From the NCBI GenBank assembly GCA_017555925.1, contig JAFZFL010000217.1, positions 1 to 10,010 of the forward strand: a stretch of 10,010 bases of DNA, read 5' to 3'. Source of the DNA: Bacteroidales bacterium (GTDB lineage Bacteria; Bacteroidota; Bacteroidia; Bacteroidales; UBA932). Positions 7,424 to 10,010 of this stretch are shown one piece after another. Both the position numbers and the translations under genes were made by a program. The notes below the pieces were generated by a model. It saw only the letters and a list, made by a program, of their open reading frames with translations. It made no database searches and was not told the origin of the DNA. Every line of letters starts with the position of its first letter. The stretch's first letter is position 1.

Positions 7424-7454
7424 CAAATGTAACTCTTTTTTTTAAACGCACAAA
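7424..7454 (-). promoter_or_regulatory. Bacteroidetes-type promoter of the B12 operon
   Basis: On the minus strand TTTG (7451-7454) is followed after exactly 19 bases by TACATTTG (7424-7431). This is a full match to the Bacteroides sigma-ABfr promoter (-33 TTTG, -7 TAnnTTTG, spacing 19-21). The predicted transcription start near 7415-7419 puts the riboswitch at the very 5' end of the mRNA. Confidence 0.8.
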
Positions 7455-7517
7455 TCTTTTTGGAATAATATACCTGTTTACTCTCATGGCAGGTATCTGA
7501 ATCATTTATTTTGGCTA

Positions 7518-7595
7518 TCCTGCAATTTGGAAAGAACATCAATCGCAGTTTGAAGGCCCTCTGAAGGGGGTGAGTGATCTTTCCGATTTGCAGGA
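7518..7595. repeat. 78-bp imperfect inverted repeat between the MFS gene and the B12 promoter
   Basis: The left arm 7518-7535 (TCCTGCAATTTGGAAAGA) pairs with the right arm 7578-7595 (TCTTTCCGATTTGCAGGA). Sixteen of 18 positions are complementary. One of the two exceptions becomes a G-U pair only in plus-strand RNA. A small inner hairpin CCCT-CTGA-AGGG sits in the loop (7557-7568). It could be the 3' structure of the MFS transcript, a structured RNA, or a small non-autonomous repeat. No U-tract follows on the minus side, so a simple terminator is doubtful. A 71-codon minus frame crosses it, but its composition does not look like protein. Confidence 0.55.
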
Positions 7596-7630
7596 ACTGC
7601 AAATAGCTCACAGCACTTAGCGCAGACAAT

Positions 7631-7669
7631 CATTTCCAAAGTTTATCTCAATCGTCTCTTTTGGAAATG
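7631..7669. repeat. Perfect 10-bp inverted repeat over the MFS stop codon
   Basis: CATTTCCAAA (7631-7640) is repeated inverted as TTTGGAAATG (7660-7669), with a 19-base loop that contains the end of the MFS gene and its stop codon. It may be the 3'-end stem of the MFS mRNA. No U-tract follows. Confidence 0.4.
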
Positions 7670-8806
7670 GGCTTTAATAAAGAGATGAAGATAAGCCATT
7701 GCACAAATGGCAAGGAAAAAGCTCAAAGCGTATGAAGTGGAGTAGTTGAAGTACTGGGCTATTACTCCTCCAACAAAGACTCCCGAACCCACTCCAATAT
7801 CAAAAAATGTAAGATAGGTGGCATTTGCTACTCCCCTGTCTGTATCCTTTGCCATATTTACAATCATTGTTTGTGCGGTAGGAGTTATAAGTCCGTAACC
7901 TATACCCATAAATAGAGCCGAAGAGAAGAATGCCACAGGGGTATGGATGAATGCCACAATAAAGAAACTTGCTATTACACAAGCTATACCTATTGAAAAT
8001 ATCTTTATATATTTTCCCTTGCGCAATAAAAGTGCAGACATTAGTCTTGAGGCAACCAGACCTGCAGCCAATATTGAAAAGTAATAGCCTGTACCGCTTG
8101 TAATACCAACCTCCTCTTTAGCATACACCGACAGATATACTGTAACTATTCCGTAGCCAAATGAGAGCAATGCCATTATTGCCGCCTCCGGCACTGCAAC
8201 AGCCAAAAGCAGGCTCTTGAGTGAAAATGGCTTATCTGAGAAACTTCTCCTTTCAGGCGCATCAATAAGCATGGCGCAAATAAATCCTGCCATACCAATC
8301 ACAGAGGCTGCTATAAATATGGTATTGAAGCCCAATCCATTTTCGTACATCATAAGCGCCACAGATGGTCCTATTGCCATGGCAGCACTTGTTGAGGCGG
8401 TAAATACTCCAAGCCCTTCACCCCGTCGGGATTCTGGTATAACATCTACGGCCATTGTATTCACGCCCACTGTTGCACTGCCAAAAGCTGCTCCATGCAG
8501 TACCCTTATGATAAAAAACAGAAGTATTGATGTTGCTGCCACATAGCTTCCGCAAATTGCTATATATGAAAAGTAGAATAGAAGCATCAGTGGTTTGCGG
8601 GCAGTACGGTCTATCCAGAATCCTGCAAGAGGACGCGATGTCATTGCTGCAACTGTGTATAAAGAGAGAATTGTTCCTATGACAGATGCAGGTGCCAGAA
8701 GATGCTCACCAAGATAGAGTGGCAGTGTTGGCAACAGCATATAGAAAGCCATATACATAAGGAAATTGGCAGCACTAATAAGGAAAAAATTCTTGCTCCA
8801 CAACAT
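7643..8806 (-). CDS. MFS transporter (DHA1-like efflux permease)
   Basis: A 387-residue, 12-span major facilitator. Signature motif A lies between spans 2 and 3 (GFWIDRTARK, 62-71). Span 4 carries RVLHGAAFG (101-109), span 5 has the motif-C-like AAMAIGPSVAL (141-151), and a central cytoplasmic loop (about 182-197, DAPERRSFSDKP) separates the two six-helix halves. Length and layout are typical of MFS_1 drug/sugar efflux permeases. The substrate cannot be told. I chose the ATG at 8806 rather than an upstream one at 8896 because a promoter -7 element (TAACTTTG, 8827-8834) lies between them, and MLWSKNFFLISAANF starts directly at the first transmembrane helix. It is divergent from the DUF2461 gene and precedes the B12 operon on the same strand. 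It has its own promoter, and the riboswitch promoter lies after it, so it is probably not part of that operon. Confidence 0.9.
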   Translation of the reverse strand: MLWSKNFFLISAANFLMYMAFYMLLPTLPLYLGEHLLAPASVIGTILSLYTVAAMTSRPLAGFWIDRTARKPLMLLFYFSYIAICGSYVAATSILLFFIIRVLHGAAFGSATVGVNTMAVDVIPESRRGEGLGVFTASTSAAMAIGPSVALMMYENGLGFNTIFIAASVIGMAGFICAMLIDAPERRSFSDKPFSLKSLLLAVAVPEAAIMALLSFGYGIVTVYLSVYAKEEVGITSGTGYYFSILAAGLVASRLMSALLLRKGKYIKIFSIGIACVIASFFIVAFIHTPVAFFSSALFMGIGYGLITPTAQTMIVNMAKDTDRGVANATYLTFFDIGVGSGVFVGGVIAQYFNYSTSYALSFFLAICAMAYLHLFIKAHFQKRRLR

Positions 8807-8826
8807 AACACCATTTTTTGGGGAGG

Positions 8827-8834
8827 CAAAGTTA
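8827..8834 (-). promoter_or_regulatory. -7 element of the MFS gene
   Basis: On the minus strand TAACTTTG followed by CC is a full match to the Bacteroidetes -7 consensus TAnnTTTG. It sits 20 bases before the ATG at 8806, which gives a very short 5' UTR. No clear TTTG is found at the expected -33 spacing. The element decides the MFS start. Confidence 0.55.
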
Positions 8835-8854
8835 CGTTTTTTGTTTATAATGTA

Positions 8855-8862
8855 TAACTTTA
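8855..8862 (+). promoter_or_regulatory. Possible -7 element of the DUF2461 gene
   Basis: TAACTTTA matches the Bacteroidetes -7 consensus at 7 of 8 positions and lies only 6 bases before the ATG at 8869. If it is used, the mRNA would be leaderless or nearly so. No good -33 TTTG is present at 19-21 bases. This is weak support. Confidence 0.3.
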
Positions 8863-8868
8863 CGGGAT

Positions 8869-9573
8869 ATGAAAAGAGTTTATGATTTTTTGGCAAGACT
8901 GCAAGAGAACAACAACAGGGAGTGGTTCAATCTGCATAAAGAGGAATATATTGAGGCTCAAACAATATTCAATGATTTTACACAAAAACTGATTGATGCA
9001 ATAAGCCGCTGGGATGACGAAATAAGAGATTCAGCCCTTACAGTTAAGGATTGTACCTACAGAATTTATAGAGATACCCGTTTCAGCAAAAACAAAGAGC
9101 CCTATAAAACACATATGGGTGCCTATATTTGCAAAAAGGGTAAAAAATCACCTTATGCCGGTTACTATTTTCACCTTGAACCAACAAGCAGACAGGTTGG
9201 ATTTGCAGGATTTCTTGGTGGCTCTCTTCTTGCTGCAGGTCTCTATTGTCCCGATGCCAAAGTTATTGAGAGTATAAGGGACGAGATTTCAGTAAATGGA
9301 GACTCTTTTCTCGATGCTATAGAGGAGACAGGTGGTTTCCAACTTGAAAACTACAGTACCTTAAAGAGAATTCCTAAAGGGTATGAAAATATTGAAGAGA
9401 GATGGAAGGAGCTTATAAAGCACAAGGACTTTTCAATTGCAGAACCCCTTCCATCTGATATGCTTGCAAGTGGCAAACTGCTGGAACACATTATTTCCCG
9501 CTTCCAAAAATGCCAGAAATTCAATTCCATATTGAATTTGGCTGTTGACTATGCTTATGATCAAGATTTCTAA
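8869..9573 (+). CDS. DUF2461 (TIGR02453) family protein
   Basis: A 234-residue soluble protein matching DUF2461 over its full length. Recognisable motifs are N-NNREWFNLHKEEY near the start (14-27), CTYRIYRDTRFSKNKEPYK (62-80), THMGAYI (81-87), YYFHLEP (99-105), and GGSLLAAGLYCPD (117-129). The C-terminus carries the usual P-(K/R)-G-Y and HKDFSI segments (169-172 and 210-216 approximately). There is no signal peptide or membrane span, so it is cytoplasmic. The family is widespread in bacteria and some fungi, and its biochemical function is not established. It is divergent from the MFS gene with 62 bases between start codons, so the two share a promoter region. Its last 53 bases overlap a convergent small ORF. 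Confidence 0.9.
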   Translation: MKRVYDFLARLQENNNREWFNLHKEEYIEAQTIFNDFTQKLIDAISRWDDEIRDSALTVKDCTYRIYRDTRFSKNKEPYKTHMGAYICKKGKKSPYAGYYFHLEPTSRQVGFAGFLGGSLLAAGLYCPDAKVIESIRDEISVNGDSFLDAIEETGGFQLENYSTLKRIPKGYENIEERWKELIKHKDFSIAEPLPSDMLASGKLLEHIISRFQKCQKFNSILNLAVDYAYDQDF

Positions 9574-9667
9574 GTTCCCTATTTATGTTACCAAGCATAA
9601 TATATAAGAATGTTAACATTGCCACAATTAGTGCGGCTCCCATAAGATTTGCCAATACCTCGTTCAT
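9521..9667 (-). CDS. Possible 48-residue single-span membrane protein
   Basis: The ATG at 9667 opens a 48-codon frame ending in TGA (9521-9523). Residues 1-8 (MNEVLANL) precede one hydrophobic helix (MGAALIVAMLTFLYIMLG, 9-26). A basic, polar tail follows (NINRELRNLDHKH...). The positive charges after the helix fit an outside-to-inside orientation. It fills an otherwise empty gap and is convergent with DUF2461, overlapping it by 53 bases. A near-consensus -7 element (TTACTTTG, 9698-9705) lies 30 bases upstream of the start. I do not recognise a family. The coherent membrane topology argues for a real gene, while the overlap and short length argue for caution. Confidence 0.45.
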   Translation of the reverse strand: MNEVLANLMGAALIVAMLTFLYIMLGNINRELRNLDHKHSQQPNSIWN

Positions 9668-9713
9668 AATCCAAAGTTTTAATTGTTAAACTTAGTGCAA
9701 AGTAACGGGTGAT

Positions 9714-9733
9714 TTTTGACAACTTTTGACAAA
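9714..9733. repeat. Tandem 10-bp repeat TTTTGACAA(C/A) in a divergent promoter region
   Basis: TTTTGACAAC (9714-9723) is followed without gap by TTTTGACAAA (9724-9733). One 10-bp helical turn separates the two copies, as is common for operators that bind a protein on one face of the DNA. The repeat lies between the divergent starts of the 48-residue ORF and the 5-alpha-reductase-like gene. It also supplies TTTG boxes. Confidence 0.4.
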
Positions 9734-9785
9734 TTATATTTTTGAATAAAACAATATTTTATTCTATTATTCAAGAGATAATCCC

Positions 9786-9793
9786 TAAATTTG
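9786..9793 (+). promoter_or_regulatory. Candidate -7 element of the 5-alpha-reductase-like gene
   Basis: TAAATTTG followed by CC fully matches TAnnTTTG and lies 20 bases before the ATG at 9814. No good -33 box is found for it. An alternative is TATTTTTG at 9737-9744 with TTTG at 9715-9718 (18-base spacing), which would give a 5' UTR of about 60 bases. Confidence 0.4.
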
Positions 9794-9813
9794 CCCATTC
9801 TAAAAACAGAGAG

Positions 9814-10010
9814 ATGACAGGGTCGTTCAACAATTTTCTACTGATAATGAGTTTGGTGGCAATAATAGTTTTTATTGCCCTATATTTTGTTACTGCAGGA
9901 TATGGCAAGTTTGCTTCAAAAAAATGGGGTCCGTCTGTAAACAACAAGATTGGATGGGTGCTTATGGAGTCGCCTGTATTCATTTTAATGACAATACTCT
10001 GGCTAATGAG
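9814..10010 (+). CDS. Steroid 5-alpha-reductase family membrane enzyme (N-terminal fragment)
   Basis: The frame is open from the ATG at 9814 to the right edge: 65 complete codons are visible of a family usually about 250-260 residues long. The visible part has a first transmembrane helix (FLLIMSLVAIIVFIALYFV). The family-typical YFVTAGYGKFASKKWGP follows, then NNKIGWVLMESPVF and the beginning of a second helix (FILMTILWLM). The AGYGK...WG...I.W..ME.P pattern is characteristic of 3-oxo-5-alpha-steroid 4-dehydrogenases, integral membrane NADPH-dependent enzymes that reduce the delta-4 double bond of 3-oxosteroids. Gut Bacteroidales carry such enzymes, and some act on bile-acid derivatives (3-oxo-delta-4 intermediates toward allo-bile acids). 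Its true substrate and the catalytic C-terminal half lie outside the window. An ATG with GAGAG just upstream supports the start. Confidence 0.8.
   Translation, partial: MTGSFNNFLLIMSLVAIIVFIALYFVTAGYGKFASKKWGPSVNNKIGWVLMESPVFILMTILWLM

Noticed and set aside
7235..7426. 63-codon minus-strand open frame
   Set aside because: It coincides with the cobalamin riboswitch. The conserved RNA boxes explain the sequence.
7414..7629. 71-codon minus-strand open frame
   Set aside because: It runs across the B12 promoter and the inverted repeat. Basic, cysteine-containing low-complexity sequence fits a non-coding region better. I have an unverified impression that similar spurious ORFs recur in Bacteroidetes, which would suit a repeat element.
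8807..8896. N-terminal extension of the MFS protein from an ATG at 8896
   Set aside because: The extension crosses a full-consensus -7 element and overlaps the start of the divergent DUF2461 gene. The internal ATG at 8806 begins right at the first membrane helix.

Overview
The window looks like a chromosomal segment of a gut-type Bacteroidales species (Bacteroides/Phocaeicola/Parabacteroides-like). The evidence is moderately low GC, Bacteroidetes promoters of the TTTG-N19-21-TAnnTTTG type, surface lipoproteins with acidic residues after the lipobox cysteine, a TonB-dependent receptor paired with a beta-propeller lipoprotein, and a DUF4465/fimbrillin-like protein.

About three quarters of the window (about 7455 down to 1, all minus strand) is one vitamin B12 (cobamide) capture operon. 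In transcription order it has a Bacteroidetes promoter (7424-7454), a cobalamin riboswitch (about 7230-7412) with a weak hairpin plus U-tract behind it, and a further structured leader containing a strong hairpin and a possible 29-residue leader ORF. Then come an unrecognised 175-residue protein, a 50-residue peptide (6288-6440), a lipoprotein with a fimbrillin-like N-terminus and a DUF4465 C-terminus, and a lipoprotein with three PKD/Ig-like domains and an unassigned C-terminal domain. The last two genes are BtuG (the surface beta-propeller B12-binding lipoprotein) and BtuB (outer-membrane TonB-dependent B12 transporter, cut by the left edge). From the DUF4465 gene on, the genes are nearly contiguous (gaps of 3 and 12 bases and one TAATG overlap), so they are almost certainly co-transcribed and de-repressed when cobamide is scarce. 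BtuG should capture B12 at the surface and hand it to BtuB. The two other large lipoproteins and the two small products are the less-described accessory part.

Right of the operon is a minus-strand MFS transporter (7643-8806). Between it and the B12 promoter lies a 78-bp imperfect inverted repeat. Divergent from the MFS gene is a plus-strand DUF2461 gene (8869-9573). Its 3' end overlaps a convergent 48-residue single-span membrane peptide. The right edge cuts the start of a steroid 5-alpha-reductase-family gene (from 9814).

The only long stretch without a confident protein gene is 6999-7642. It is filled by the leader, riboswitch, promoter and inverted repeat.
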